Part shown: positions 52,843 to 64,000 of the stretch, one piece after another | Position numbering within the stretch: the first letter of the stretch is position 1 | Layout of the letters: each line of letters begins with the position of its first letter | From: Fallopia convolvulus | Taxonomy: Eukaryota; Streptophyta; Magnoliopsida; Caryophyllales; Polygonaceae | Assembly (NCBI GenBank): GCA_964016875.1 | Contig: OZ024723.1 | Location: 11,995,343-12,059,342 of the forward strand | Length of the DNA: 64,000 nt | Direction of reading: 5' to 3' | Program-made: the position numbers and the translations under genes | Notes under the pieces: generated by a model | Told to the model about the DNA's origin: nothing | Seen by the model: only the letters and a program-made list of their open reading frames with translations | Database searches by the model: none

Positions 52843-53738
52843 TGTTGGATCAACGTTGAGGAACTAACACAGGAACAATGGTTTCTCTATTCGTGTAATC
52901 GAAGTTTTGATAATGACAAACAGATGGAACTAATTTCCTATACAAGTGATCTCAGGAAAGATACAGGTTTACAGGAAAAGTAAGGGAAACATTCCCCATG
53001 AAGTCATCTGAGTACGTGGCAAAAATCTTGAAGGATAAAAGGGACTTTTTACTGTTGTCTTGGGCGGCAAACCAAGTTCCGAGAAGAAAAAGATGCAAAA
53101 GGGTACGCTATTTTTTTTGAATAGTGTCGTACTCCCCAAGACAAAAAGGGTAAAGGAGTCAAGATAAAAGTGGCAACCTCTATAAATAGAAAGCGACGCA
53201 GCTAGGTTAAGTAGCTCTTGAAGAAGGAAAATACCAAACACACAGAGAGAAAGAGAGAGCTCGAGCTAAATCAGTGAAGACGACGAACCAGAGACTAGAG
53301 AAGTAAGTGTCAGATCCAAGTGATGGGGACTGCGTGAAGATCGTCATCGACTTGGAGAGTTTGTTCCTGTGCTAAAGGGAACTGCACACGGAACGAGTCA
53401 GGTTCACATACTATATTGATTGCGTTTAGATCTAGGATTCATAATGACTTAGTCGTTAGTATTGCTTGTAAGTGTGATTACGAACAATAGAGAAGTTCGT
53501 CTTTGTATTGTGTATCCTGATATCTATCAATCTAATTATAGTGCGTGTTCAAAATCCTCCAAGGGAGGTAGAGGTTTACTCTCCAGCTAGTTGGTTGTAG
53601 AGGTTCCTCTATAAGGAATCGCGTCCTTGCGCTTGTGTTACAGTTTGATTTTCTGTGTTGTTTTATTCCGCTGCGTAAGGGAACTGTCTTTGGAATAGTT
53701 CTCGACTTGTCTTACTAACACAGATCTACGATCCTACA
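52843..53738 (+). repeat. SIRE-like 3' LTR
   Basis: 896 bp, same length as the 5' LTR, ending GATCCTACA before the target duplication ATAAT. Confidence 0.92.
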
Positions 53739-53743
53739 ATAAT

Positions 53744-55029
53744 CCTAATCCAGCAATCAAATCGTTTCTTCAGTTTGCTCAAGAAAGTGCAGTAGTTTTC
53801 CTCTTGACAACACAATTGCTATGAAATTATGTGGCATTTTAATTTGTTCTACATCTTATATACTGTGTTGTTTTCTGTGTAGTAGTTTTCTGTGTTGTTT
53901 TAATTTGTTCTACTTAGTATTATAGTACGTAGTATGGTTGATAAAGCTACTTTAAAAGCTATGGGGGAACAAAATGCAGCCATGCATGTGAAACAGGATT
54001 AATTACCGACCTAAAAAGTGAAAAGGGAATGGGAGGATAAACAGCAACCCAGAAAGAGATACCTCCGAAAGCAACTCGGTCTGCCTAGTTGCACCCCCAA
54101 ACAAACAGACGTAATCTTCCCAAATTTCATATTCATACTTTTTACTGTTTCTTGACAGAGATATTGCAGCACCAGACAAACAACATAATTAATATAAATA
54201 GGGGTCTAATTTAATTAGTAAATGCATGTTAAAAATAAAAACGTACAATTGGATTTATGTTTTCACTAATTTAGCATTCCCATCTGCAAATTAAACGGTT
54301 TGCATATTGATTTAATTTATACTACAATTCTATGGGATTATCATATCCATAATTTGTAGTTTGCGAAAGCTTAGCTTCCGACTACACAAAATGTCGAATT
54401 ATGATTTGTCATGTTTTTTAGGCATTTCATGGGGTCCGAAAAAGCATTGCAATCACCAGGCCCTTTTGTTTTCTGAGATGTATGCATGTACCTTGGTGTG
54501 GGTTCTTATATTTTTTCCTGCCTTTTTGTTTCTATAAAATATTGGCCTAAAAAATACACGGTTCTCCAAAATTGTAAAAAGTAATTATTTAGACATATCA
54601 CATTTGTTTTGAACTTATTGAACACCTAAACTTATATTTTACGTCTTATTAAACACTTGTTTTTTGATGTGGCAAAATGCGAGCATTTCGATCTCTTCTG
54701 AGCGAGTGAGGAATGCTAATAAGGGATTTTTTTTTAGTTTTTCTTCCCTTGAATGTGAATATAATAGGATTTTGACTCAGCTGTCAAATTTCTGCCAAAT
54801 TCTATTGTAATCGTCTTTAGTCTTCTTCGGTCGGCCTGCTCGAAGTCACTGACTCGGTGAGTCGCTCTTCCCTCTCCCTCGCTCTCACCTCTCTTACTCC
54901 ACCGTACCTCCGCCCCTTTCTCTTCCAAATAATTGTTCACAAAAAAAATGATTTTATAAGTACTAATAAACACAAGATTTTAATTAGAAAATTAAACAAA
55001 ATTTGTATATGGCACAAAAATACAAGCAA
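53744..55029. other. Intergenic, no gene
   Basis: A local duplication of GTGTTGTTTTxTGTGTAGTAG and TTAATTTGTTCTAC words lies at 53840-53915. TATAAATAGGGG at 54193-54204 is a good TATA-like site on the plus strand, but no coding region follows. TTATTGAACACCTAAACTT near 54617 and TTATTAAACACTTG near 54647 are related words. Otherwise nothing is recognised. Confidence 0.45.
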
Positions 55030-56925
55030 CTAGTATAAATACACGTACCTTGTACGGGTTTGGTTAAATATAACTAATTTATTCTAGATCATGTAATTTA
55101 TTTATTTTTAATTTTTTATGTGAATATAAATAAAAAGTATCAATTATTTGAGTGTGAGATTTAATATTTTATTTTTCCTTTACTAAAAGAAAATAATTAA
55201 TTTAACAATTTTTTAAGTTGTATGTATAAATTTAAATTAAAAATCTATACAATATGATCAAAAAATGTTTAATATAACTTATATAATTTTTTTGTCTTGA
55301 TAATATGGGATTTGAATATATTAATTAAGAAAACATGTAAATAATCAAGATTGACTGAGATAAGAATAAATCTAAGATTTACTTATTATTTTTTTAACAA
55401 AATTTAAAATAAAATAAAAATAGAAATAGAAATATTTTCTATTAAAATTATTATTGAATTAATTGCTTATATTGTTGATGATGTGGCACCACGTAAGCGA
55501 ATTGAATATGAAGGCGACACATAAGTGAAATGAATGTGAGGCCGACATTTTTAGTAATAAACCAGAATTGAACAAAATAAACGAGTTACCCTAGACGTAA
55601 TATAGGGCCTTTGAGGATCGAAAACAACTTCTTTAAAGCTGAAATTGTGTTGCGGTATGGGAGTCGATGCCTTAGAAGCGATTTCGCCCTGATCGGTGGT
55701 GCAAGTCAGAGTCGGCGCCGCCCCCAAGGATCACACAAGCGTTCCGATAGCGTGCACTCGCCAAAGGAAGTTAGGAATCAACCAGAGAATGCTCAGAATG
55801 GAGAGTGTTTTTAAGAGAAGGAAGAAACGGTATTTTTAAGTGTGTAGAAATTTGAGGTTCACGTTCAGTTTTATGGACGAAAAAGAACTAAGCAGTTACG
55901 ATAAGATGGAGAAAAATCAACAAGAGATAAGGTCAAGTCAAAGATAAGAATTCGAATTTTAAAATAATTAAAACCGAAATCTAGAGTTACGGACAAGCAC
56001 GTGCCCCCACGAAGCCCAAGCTAGTCGGACGGCGACGGCGGACCCGTGGGAGAGTTCCCTTCTCAACTCATCTAACCCATCATAAAATGAAGGCATATTT
56101 TTTTTGATTAGGTAAGAATTAGGAGACCCTCCGTCAAGGAGGGCGTCCGAGAGCATCCTGATGTGGATGAATCCTAATAGCATCAACAGGGAGGCTGTGG
56201 CCCAACTTAGCAATTTTATCAGCCACAGTATTGCAATCCCTATTAATATGCAAGATCTTAACATTTTAGAAATCTTGAAGCGACACCAGAATATCTATTA
56301 TGATCATTTCAATTTCCCAAGGGTAGTTTCTAAAACCTTGAGATGCCTTAATGACTTGAATATTGTCCCCTTCTATTTCTAAGTTTGTATATTTCCATTG
56401 TCGTGCCAGTGTGATCCCGTCTCTCAAAGCTAATGCTTCTGCTTTAATGGCCCATATGTTCCCATACTTGTTTGATATCATGTCAAGCATATTTCCATTA
56501 TGATCTCTCAAAATAGCTCCCCCAGAAGCTAATCCATTGGCCACTCTTGAACCATCAAAATTACACTTAATAAATCCCACTTGGGGTTTTTTCCATTGTT
56601 TAATTTTTTTAGTATGTATTTTTGGTCTCATTTTTATTTCCTTACCTCCTTCCTCATCTTCGTTCCATTTCTTTGATTTCCTCCATGTTCTAGTTGTGTT
56701 TTAATGTATAAAGGTAAATGAAGGCATATATAAATACACAAATATCACTCCATGTTTCCGACGTGGTAGAGTAAAAACACCAAAGCTGAAAACTTGTCAC
56801 AAAAGGACAAAAGTCCATCAACTAAAGAGGCCTAAAATCAAAAACGTTTTTGCATTTCTAACATAAACGAAATGAAAATGAGGTCGATATGTATCAAAAA
56901 GTCTCTTCTTTAATATATAGATAGA
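55030..56925 (-). mobile_element. Helitron with captured RNase H-like sequence
   Basis: The minus-strand 3' end is CTAG (55033-55030) followed by T, with a hairpin CGTAC-AAG-GTACG (55056-55044) just upstream, as at 6682-6709. The proposed 5' end is TCTATATATTAAAGAAG near 56921; two more TC-A positions (56925, 56929) are equally possible because of a GATA repeat. The flanking bases A and T fit Helitron insertion. About 1.9 kb; no Rep/helicase. It carries an RNase H-like frame. Confidence 0.6.
56134..56631 (-). pseudogene. RNase H-like (RVT_3) protein, one internal stop
   Basis: The 121-codon frame starts MRPKIHTKKIKQWKKPQVGF, then IKCNFDGSRVANGLASGGAI (first Asp, family D-G), AIKAEALALRDGI (Glu), LEIEGDNIQVI (Asp). 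After a TAA at 56266-56268 the same frame goes on with LHINRDCNTVADKIAKLGHS (final Asp region) to a TGA at 56134. All acidic blocks of this plant RNase H-like family are there. A single stop separates the last one, so the product is probably truncated. Full frames of this family have about 165 residues, as here. Confidence 0.75.
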
Positions 56926-56929
56926 TAGA

Positions 56930-57600
56930 TTATAAGATGAAATCACATGCACCCATTCCAAACCTAGACTCTTAACATCATTTCAAATGCTCTGCTCATC
57001 ATACGACGTACACTTGGAATAAACAATCAATTCAAATGCCCCTCTTCATCATACACTTGGAATAAACTTTTTGCACCACATTATTGTAATCATGATGATT
57101 CATATTGCCGTCTTACAAAACGGCTTCTGAATATATACATGCATATGCCTAGCTAGTCAATTATTCAAACTAAATGACGGAAAAGTATAGTCTCTTTTTC
57201 TCACTTGATCGAACGAAGTAGAGAAAGAGAGATTTATTAAAGCACATATATCGAACTTATCAATCAATTTAATTATGTGATTGTTGCAAAAGCGAAAAAT
57301 AAAGTTTGATCGAGTTATACGGATCTAGTGGAAGATCATTTGACCTGAATATTTGGTTCAAAAATTATGAAGGGAGGGGACCAATGTAAAATTAAAGTTT
57401 GACCCAATTAAGATTGTGATTGAAAAAGCAAGGGGGCCCAAAAGAGTAAAGAATGGCCGACACCTTACCTTACCAACTGCTTAATCCTCTGGACTAGTAC
57501 TAGTACTTGACTACTTGTCCTCCTGGCACAGTGCCATAGTGCCATGCTCCTCGCTTTCACAATCTACTACGTCTTCTGCATGCACACGTATTTCCCCTTT
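56930..57600. other. Intergenic, no gene
   Basis: AT-rich plant intergenic DNA with no supported feature. Confidence 0.5.
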
Positions 57601-57604
57601 CCAC

Positions 57605-57607
<3 letters not shown>

Positions 57608-57691
<84 letters not shown>
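57608..57691. repeat. TA microsatellite, about 41 units
   Basis: Uninterrupted TA dinucleotides. Frames across it encode YIYIY runs and are not genes. Confidence 0.95.
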
Positions 57692-57694
<3 letters not shown>

Positions 57695-59447
57695 CTTTTA
57701 CAGTTTTACCCCACCTGTTGAATTTCACTCTGCGCAGGACTTACCACCACTGCTTCGATCCCATGCATAATGCATCCACATTTCTCCGATTTTGTTTTAC
57801 CCTATTGGATTAAAACCTGTATTTTTGAATCAGGTACTCCTTTTAATTAATTTATCCTTAATTGTGTCAGATTGAGGAAAAGGGCGGGTAAGACGACAGA
57901 ATTCTTCTAACTTTCCTAATGCCCTCAACACAGGCAACAGGACAGTGTAGACAGTCAAACTTTTTTAGCCTTTTCACTTCCTTTGGAAGTGTGTGTTTTT
58001 GTTTGCATCTCCTATGCTACGTACCAATGCTTTGTATCATTAATTTGGATATGTATTGCGAAAGCTAGGGTCGAGCTTCAGACTCTCGTGTGTACTATCG
58101 TCTTTATACGTGTTAGCTAGATCGATTTAGGGATAAAATGTCGAGTTTGGATTATATACATAGCTTAAATTTGGGTGAATAGTGTGGGAGAGTTAGGAAA
58201 TCAAGAAAAAACCACATGGAGTGATAAATGGTAAATAATGTGATATTGTGATATGAATTTGGTTTTTTTTTTCTTTTCTAGCTAGATGACCAACATTGCA
58301 CGTTATATTTAACAAACACATCTAGCTATCTAAATAGTACACTTGTACTTTTAATGCTTAATATGCATTTTTGGTGCTTGGATGTGTACCTCAGATATAA
58401 AGTTTCTTTTCATTTTGCTAGCTCGTGCGATTTCCATCTTCTTGATCCAACGGCCACCGTAAGTCCCTATTATAAACTCTAAGAACTATATGCACTTGAT
58501 CCTTACTCTAAAATGTATATATATGTATCGGACAATTTGCTGGTTTGTGTCCTTACTCCAAGGGTTGTATTTTTGTAATCAAATTAAGTTTTTATTCACT
58601 TCTCCATAAATAAGTAAAAAAAATTACCCTAGCCAAAATTTCTCCAACAAAGGATACTATAACCTTTTTTATGAAGGAAAACTATAATTTTGCACTTCAT
58701 TTTGTTAATGGTACATAAGATATATACGTAATGCCAAATTCTTGGAGACGGTTGTTAATATTTCTTTGAAGCCCATATACATTTGGGCCAAAGCTGCCTT
58801 TCATGTTCAGGAGAAGCCCAATAACTTATTGAAATTTTGAAATTGTAACCAGCAGTCCATGGGAAGAAAAAGAAATCCATCCTGCAGAGCAGCCCATTTA
58901 TTGAAATTTCCAATTGAATGGAATTGAATTGGCTTCCTGAGTGATTGATATGGTTCGCTTGTGCTTCACTCTTCTCTCTTTCATTTGGCAATGAATGAAT
59001 CCGATCCTTGTTTCAGGAATTCACTGTTGAAACGCGTATCACACACGCTATAGCCTATAGGCCCATAGGGTTTTTTACTACTGTGTGTTAAATCTGCCAA
59101 ATTAACTTCCATATATAGTTATTAGGAGACAACATTGACATTTGACAAACTAATCACATCTGCATTTATGGATGTGGATGAATCCTGCATGTTTTCACAG
59201 TTCCTAAAACCAGGAAAAGGATCTTTGTGTTTAAGCAAACACATTTCAGGGAAAGGATTGAAATGCACACACATGTTTTTTTTGTCTAACACAATGACTT
59301 CTGTATATATTAAACTATATTCACAGTTTATATACTAGTGTAACTGTTAAATAACTAACTAAATGACAGTTACTTAACTAGCATAGGCGTCAATTGACTA
59401 GAGACACATGGCTACAACTAACCATATCAATCTAACAAAATCAAGCA
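57692..59447. other. Intergenic, no gene
   Basis: No coding region, RNA gene or element end that I can support. Short frames (58755-58991 minus, 59135-59338 plus) lack family motifs. Confidence 0.5.
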
Positions 59448-59513
59448 TTATGAATCTGTTATTATGTTAACTATCTGTATATAACAGTAATTAACATAAT
59501 AACAGATTCATAA
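59448..59513. repeat. Perfect hairpin, 23-bp arms
   Basis: Arms 59448-59470 and 59491-59513 (TTATGAATCTGTTATTATGT start) are exact inverted copies with a 20-base loop. A shorter GTAACTGT/ACAGTTAC pair lies about 100 bp upstream. It could be a tiny inverted-repeat element or a small-RNA hairpin; nothing decides between them. Confidence 0.8.
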
Positions 59514-61060
59514 ACAATTAGCTGGCTGGCTTTAACAATTAGCATACAAGTAAGTACCTGCAAGTAAGAGCTAGGATCCAAGAATGCAGACTTCATCTAA
59601 GTTAGTATATCTACATCTTTTTTACCCTAGTTGTTACCTGCACAACTGCACTGCAAATATTATTGGATTTATTGGCAACCCAAAATTACAAAGCTTCTAT
59701 ATATTGTCATCACTCATCACTCATCAGAAGGAGGGGGGTCCCCACTCCCCCCAGGGGCGTGATTGGTCTATTCAATTTGTGACCCGGCCCCAGAAGATTG
59801 CAGGTTAGCTTTTACTGTCCATGCTTCTCAAAATAAAAATAAAAAAAGAAGATGCAGATGAAGATGAAATTAATAATTGAAGGTAGAAAGTTAGGTGAAC
59901 TCATTCATGCTCACCATTTTTCTTTTCACTTTTAAGGACATTGAGTGGAATAGGAGCTGAGCTGAGGAATCAATTTCTTTTCCTTTCCTTTCTTTCATCA
60001 AGGATCTTTTTGGGATTTCTTCAACGAATAATTCCTCAATCCCTAGAGAAGCAGGAAACAAAAAATAAAGGTAATTTCTACAACTATAGAATAATAATGT
60101 AGAATTTAGCTAATATCGTGGTCAAAGACAAACCTTCAACCGAGTGTTTTTTGTGATATATAATTCCCTTTCCGCTTTTCAAACAGCATGCTCTCTTTTT
60201 TAATTTTAACTAATTATTAAAGCTCACCAACTAAGTAAATTGGTTTGCGCCTACAGGCTCGATCCAATGAAAAAAAGAATGGTGAGACTTGATTTTTCAT
60301 CCAAATGAAAAGGGTGAGGCAGCTATTGACCTCCTAACATCTTCATACAATATCTTTTACCACTAGACCATCTATGCAGGCAATTAAGCATGCTCTCTTT
60401 TATCTTATAATTTTACAACTCTCTTTTTATACACCTTCAATTGATTACTATGATATTTTTCTGAGATTCTAACCCATTATAAATTTCTTGGTAATTCCTT
60501 ACTATACGGGGGCAGGCAGCATTAAGGATTTTCTTGGTCTTATAATGTAAAATTTTCCTTTTAAGCTAGGATGTACAGTTGTACAGTTTCTTTTTTCAAA
60601 AATAAAATTACCATTCTTTTTGAGAAAATGTTTCCTCTCATTGTGGTGAAAATTTTCTATAAGAAAAAGGCTTTTTTATTATAAAAAAAAAAAGGGGGAA
60701 ACACAGGGATGATGCTTCATTGGTTGATAATAAAAGTAGTTTTTTTAATCTGAAATAATGGAGTATATAGTTATATACTGTGAGAGTATATATGAGAAAG
60801 TACATTTGGTCGAGGGAATTATATAGAAATCCGGTTCAGGAGTGGCCCCACGGACGATCTCTACTGGTGCCTTCTTGCTTTCGGCGCCCGCCCGCTCACA
60901 TGGCATGAGGCGCCGCTACTACTCGAAAGCGATTTTCCGAGTCTCGGGGGTGATATCATATCCACGAATACAAAAACAATATGTTACTCTTATTAAACAT
61001 ATAATTATAAAAAAAATACTCCTCTAATGAAGCCGTATTAAAAGAAATTTTATTTTAGTT
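59514..61060. other. Intergenic, no recognised gene
   Basis: Mostly AT-rich. A GC-rich patch at 60840-60955 (TCGGCGCCCGCCCGC, GAGGCGCCGC) stands out and holds a 61-codon frame (MAPRTISTGAFLLSAPARS) with no recognised family. Confidence 0.45.
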
Positions 61061-61066
61061 TATATA

Positions 61067-61185
61067 CTAGTATGTATTTTTGTACCGATTTTTTAAATAA
61101 AATATTTTCAAATATATTTATTATCTGAAAAAAATAATTATGTAAATGCTTAAATATAAATTTTTGTTATGATCTGCATAAAAAG
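61067..61185 (-). mobile_element. Helitron 3' terminus, same family as 6520-6709
   Basis: Minus-strand CTAG at 61070-61067, followed by A in place of the expected T. The next ~115 bp match the reverse complement of 6590-6709 (AAATATATTTATTATC and AAATGCTTAAATATAAATTT). Half of the hairpin is deleted (TGTACCG only). The 5' end was not found. Confidence 0.6.
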
Positions 61186-61290
61186 ACAAGACAATTATCA
61201 TATAACTAATCAAGATATTTTCATATAAGGTAACAAATGATTGGATTATAATAATAACCAAATTGGCAAGGAGATTGCTAGTAATATATG

Positions 61291-61881
61291 GTTACAAAGA
61301 TAACTACTCAATTAAGAAATCTTAGTTAAAAAACGATTCTATCTAAAAATAAAATAAATATTCTAGAATTTATATGATTGCATAAAAAATATATCCAAAA
61401 ATAAAAGATTGTTTAATAATGGTATTTTTTATCTTATATTCTAAAAACTTGGATAAGAATTTATCATATCCAAAAATAAAAAAAAATAAAAAGGGGGCGT
61501 GGTCCAATATAAAAGCGACATGTGTTGTTTAATAATTTTTTTAAGTCAAAACTAATATTCATTAAATTTTATTGTTAAATTGAAAAACAGTTTTATACGG
61601 ATACAAAGATAACTATTCAATTAAGATATCTTAGTTAAAAAACGATTCTATCTAAAAATAAAAAATAAAAATAAATATTCTAGAATTTGTATGATAGTAT
61701 AAAAAATATCATATTGATCTTCCTATCTATCCATAAATAAAAGATTGTTTAATAATGAGATTTTCTATCAAAACATGGATAAGAATTTATCATATCCAAA
61801 AATAAAATATTATTTTTAAAAAAAAAAAAGGTAGCGTGATCCAATCTAAAAGTGACATGTGTTGTTTAATAATTTTTTTAA
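61291..61881. repeat. Direct duplication, ~255- and ~280-bp copies
   Basis: Copy A 61291-61544 and copy B 61600-61881 share TACAAAGATAACTAxTCAAT, AAAAAACGATTCTATC, GGATAAGAATTTATCATATC and GACATGTGTTGTTTAATAAT in the same order, separated by 55 bp. Copy B has a ~25-bp insertion. Possibly internal to the Helitron that ends at 61067. Confidence 0.8.
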
Positions 61882-62940
61882 CCTCCGCTTTAGGTTATAG
61901 TTATTATTATATGATTTATGAATTAAGAAATTCTATTTCATCTATTCATAAATGACTTTCTCTTTTTTCAAATGTTTTTCTTAGGGACTGTTTCGTTTAT
62001 GTTGAACTCCCGATCCCATGAATTTAAATACCCCAAGACATAAAAATAAATAATTAGGGTAGGTAAGTTTCAATTTGTTTATATTTTTTCTTTTAAAATT
62101 GCAAATGCTTATTTGTCATTATTGATTTTTATGAATAAGGCATGTTAAGGTCATTTTATATAAATCTTTATGAATTTTAACTTCTAACCAAATAAAATGT
62201 GGAGATTTAATTTCTACAAAAAAAAAACTAAAAAAATTTTTTTTTTTTATAAATCACATGAAGTACAATTCTAAAAAATTTAGCTTCCCTTGAATTAATT
62301 TCTTGAGCAAATTTGACAATTACAAGCGCACTTAGAACCTAAAAATACTGAAAAACGATTGAATTCCTTTACCTCCACCTTTTGACAAATTTGACAATTT
62401 GTCAAATGGGTTTGTGGAATCTCATATCCAACATATCATACCTTTTCTTTCATATTGAATTCATTCACATAAATTTGAAATGTGTTTATAATTGTCTTCT
62501 TTTACCTACAATAAATTTATAATAATATATAACAATACTAATTATTATTTTTGATATGTGTTAATAGGATTGAGAAAGAAGATTTTGACGGATAAGTAAG
62601 GATTAACATGATAGCCAACTTCGAATCGATGCTACAATCAATATTTTATTTCAAGGAAACCGACTCGAAAGCGGAAGCCATATAGTACACTTATGCATTA
62701 AGGCTGTTGTTTTGATTTCATGAAGGAAGATTGTGGTTATCCATTTGATTAGAGTTAGAATGTATAGTGTTCATCTCCATGTAAGAAAAAAAAAAGCTAA
62801 TTAGAAAAATGATATTCGCCAACCCAAATTGACAAGATTAGAATTTGAAAGGCAAAATCTCATATTCTTATTATCGATTAAGGTATATAGAGATTACAGG
62901 ATAGAAAATAATAACTTAGAGCATAAGATAATATACATAG
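61882..62940. other. AT-rich, no gene; may hold a copia 3' LTR
   Basis: No coding signal. The copia element to the right should have its 3' LTR here, probably within about 62820-62950, but I could not fix its ends. Confidence 0.4.
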
Positions 62941-62949
62941 AAAGACTTA

Positions 62950-63250
62950 TATAACCCTAGGTCTAACTTGCAAAGAGAATGCCCAACTTGCGAAGAGGAA
63001 TGTGAAACTATTGTTGACCCAACGGTTTGGTAAAAATATTAGCTGGCTGCTAAGAAGTCTGAATGTATGATGTAGAAATCGTCCCATTTTAGATTTGGTC
63101 ACATATAAAATGGCAGTCAATCTCGATATGTTTCGTGCACTCCTAAAAAACAGGATTGGCGTCAATATGCAAGGCGGCGTAACTGTCACAAAAGAGACCT
63201 ATAGGAGAAGTATGATTAACTCCAAGTGACCGAAGTAGAGATTTTAAGCC
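62950..63250 (-). pseudogene. Copia RNase H C-terminal part
   Basis: Read with frame changes: LGVNHTSPIGLFCDSYAALH, ANPVF, then ECTKHIEIDCHFICDQI and SYIQTSQQPANIFTKPLG. These match the end of Ale-type RNase H. Stops interrupt it, and the 80-codon minus frame here is in another phase. Confidence 0.7.
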
Positions 63251-63309
63251 AAGTGACTGAAGGAGTACCTAAGGATTACGAATTGGAGGCGGGTGCTATA
63301 GAAGCGAGG

Positions 63310-64000
63310 GGAGGGGTTTCAACGGCTCGACTTGTGCTGCAGATATAATCTCAAAGGCGGATTGGAGGTTGTCTGACCCATAAGCTGTGAGGAGCAGGGG
63401 CAAGAACAGTCGGATTGCTCCCCCTGTCCTCGGTATGCGGTAATAGCAACAAAACTCGGCATGTTCAACGGCACCAAAGTCAGCGACAGATCATCATAAA
63501 CTGCGAAGGACACAACCGAGGACACAGATGCTAATGGTGCTAGGATGGAGTCGAGATACATAAATTGATGCTCATAAAAAACAACATCTCGACTAATGAA
63601 AATTTCCTTAGAATCCAAGTCAATGAGGCGCCATGCATCCTCGTTTGGTGTTCGGATAACCAAGAAAGGCGCGTTTTCAACTACGAGAGCCAAATTTATT
63701 ACGATCCCGAGGCAGTTTCGATGCATAACATAGGCAACCGAAAATCCATATAAAACTGTAATTAGGAGGTCGTCCAAAAATCAACTCATAGGGAGTCTTT
63801 CCTTCTAATAATTTGGAAGGAGTTCAGTTGATAAGAAAGAAGGCGGTTTGAACGCACTCGTCCATCAATTCAAGAGGAAAACTGACCTGGAACCGAAGAG
63901 ACCGAGCCACATTCAAGAGGTGTCAATGCTTAGGTTCGACACGTCCATTTTGTTGCGTCGTATATGTGCAAGAATTCTCAAATTGAATACCCTTGGCAAC
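63310..64000 (-). pseudogene. Copia integrase C-terminus and linker
   Basis: Contains FLVIRTPNEDAWRLIDLDSK and EIFISRDVVFYEHQF near 63600-63660, the integrase C-terminal block, and an S/P-rich linker ending in GQTTSNPPLRL. Upstream to 64000 are core fragments such as the NGR/VEPKH-like region near 63945. Frameshifted at about 63777. Confidence 0.75.

Larger units (their letters stand above)
42623..53738 (+). mobile_element. SIRE-like Ty1/copia element with env-like frame
   Basis: 11,116 bp with two 896-bp LTRs, flanked by ATAAT on both sides (42618-42622 and 53739-53743). Contains initiator-Met primer-binding site, gag, pol, a long 3' region with a coiled/acidic env-position frame and a polypurine tract, the SIRE/Maximus layout. 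A 1,178-bp solo LTR is inserted in integrase. Pol is otherwise continuous apart from one stop. The LTRs differ at roughly 35-40 sites by eye, about 4%, so this is one of the younger insertions here. Confidence 0.92.
62950..64000 (-). mobile_element. Ale-like copia element, internally deleted, runs off window
   Basis: On the minus strand, integrase and linker (from 64000 to about 63310) are followed directly by RNase H (about 63250-62950); reverse transcriptase is missing. The word choice resembles the Ale-like element at 9704, but the copy is more decayed. The 5' part lies beyond 64000. Confidence 0.72.

Noticed and set aside
54193..54204. Promoter of a host gene at TATAAATAGGGG
   Set aside because: A good TATA-like word, but no coding region follows and the surroundings are AT-rich.
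57515..57813. Frames with long YIYIY runs
   Set aside because: Translation of a TA microsatellite.

Overview
The window is nuclear DNA of a flowering plant, most likely a eudicot. It is almost entirely layered transposable elements: Ty3/gypsy (Tat, Athila and chromovirus-like), Ty1/copia (Ale-like, SIRE-like and others), a TRIM, MULEs, a foldback element, hAT, a PIF/Harbinger-type MITE, Helitron ends and a LINE fragment. I see no intact host gene. Species cannot be told from the sequence.

Layout. 1-4350: decayed Tat-lineage gypsy pol (RT, RNase H, second RNase H, integrase), split by a minus-strand solo LTR (2225-3033) that carries a 30-bp GGCGCGCC array and heat-shock-element-like blocks. 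4351-5110: hAT transposase remnant. 5904-6507: LINE fragment. About 6520-6709: Helitron 3' end. 6833-8322: foldback/MULE-type element with a 10-bp target duplication and inverted tandem arrays. 8861-9027: hAT-type MITE. 9704-18483: complete but decayed Ale-like copia element (minus strand, 5-bp target duplication); a 3.9-kb MULE (9772-13699) sits in its 3' LTR and itself holds a PIF/Harbinger-type MITE, an RNase H-like fragment, a tRNA-like sequence and a FAR1 domain. 18541-21295: gypsy gag-protease remnant and a partial LTR. 21296-31732: Athila-like element with both LTRs, gag-protease and ATHILA ORF-1-like frames but no RT or integrase. 31733-38400: rearranged copia pieces, including a 1.4-kb inverted repeat with two opposed LTRs, and a TRIM. 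38400-42000: chromovirus-like gypsy (minus). 42623-53738: SIRE-like copia with identical-length LTRs, a 5-bp target duplication, gag, pol and env-like frames, and a gypsy-type solo LTR inserted in integrase. 55030 to about 56925: Helitron with a captured RNase H-like frame. 56930-62940: AT-rich sequence with a TA microsatellite, a 23-bp-arm hairpin, another Helitron end and a duplicated block. 62950-64000: decayed Ale-like copia (minus) that runs off the window.

The most unusual signal is in the Athila-like element. Palindromic octamers of the form CGTTAACG or CGGTACCG recur in pairs or short arrays spaced 19-21 bp. They occur in both LTRs, in untranslated DNA and inside both reading frames. 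Two other LTR families here (2225-3033 and 46290-47467) carry their own, unrelated palindrome clusters.
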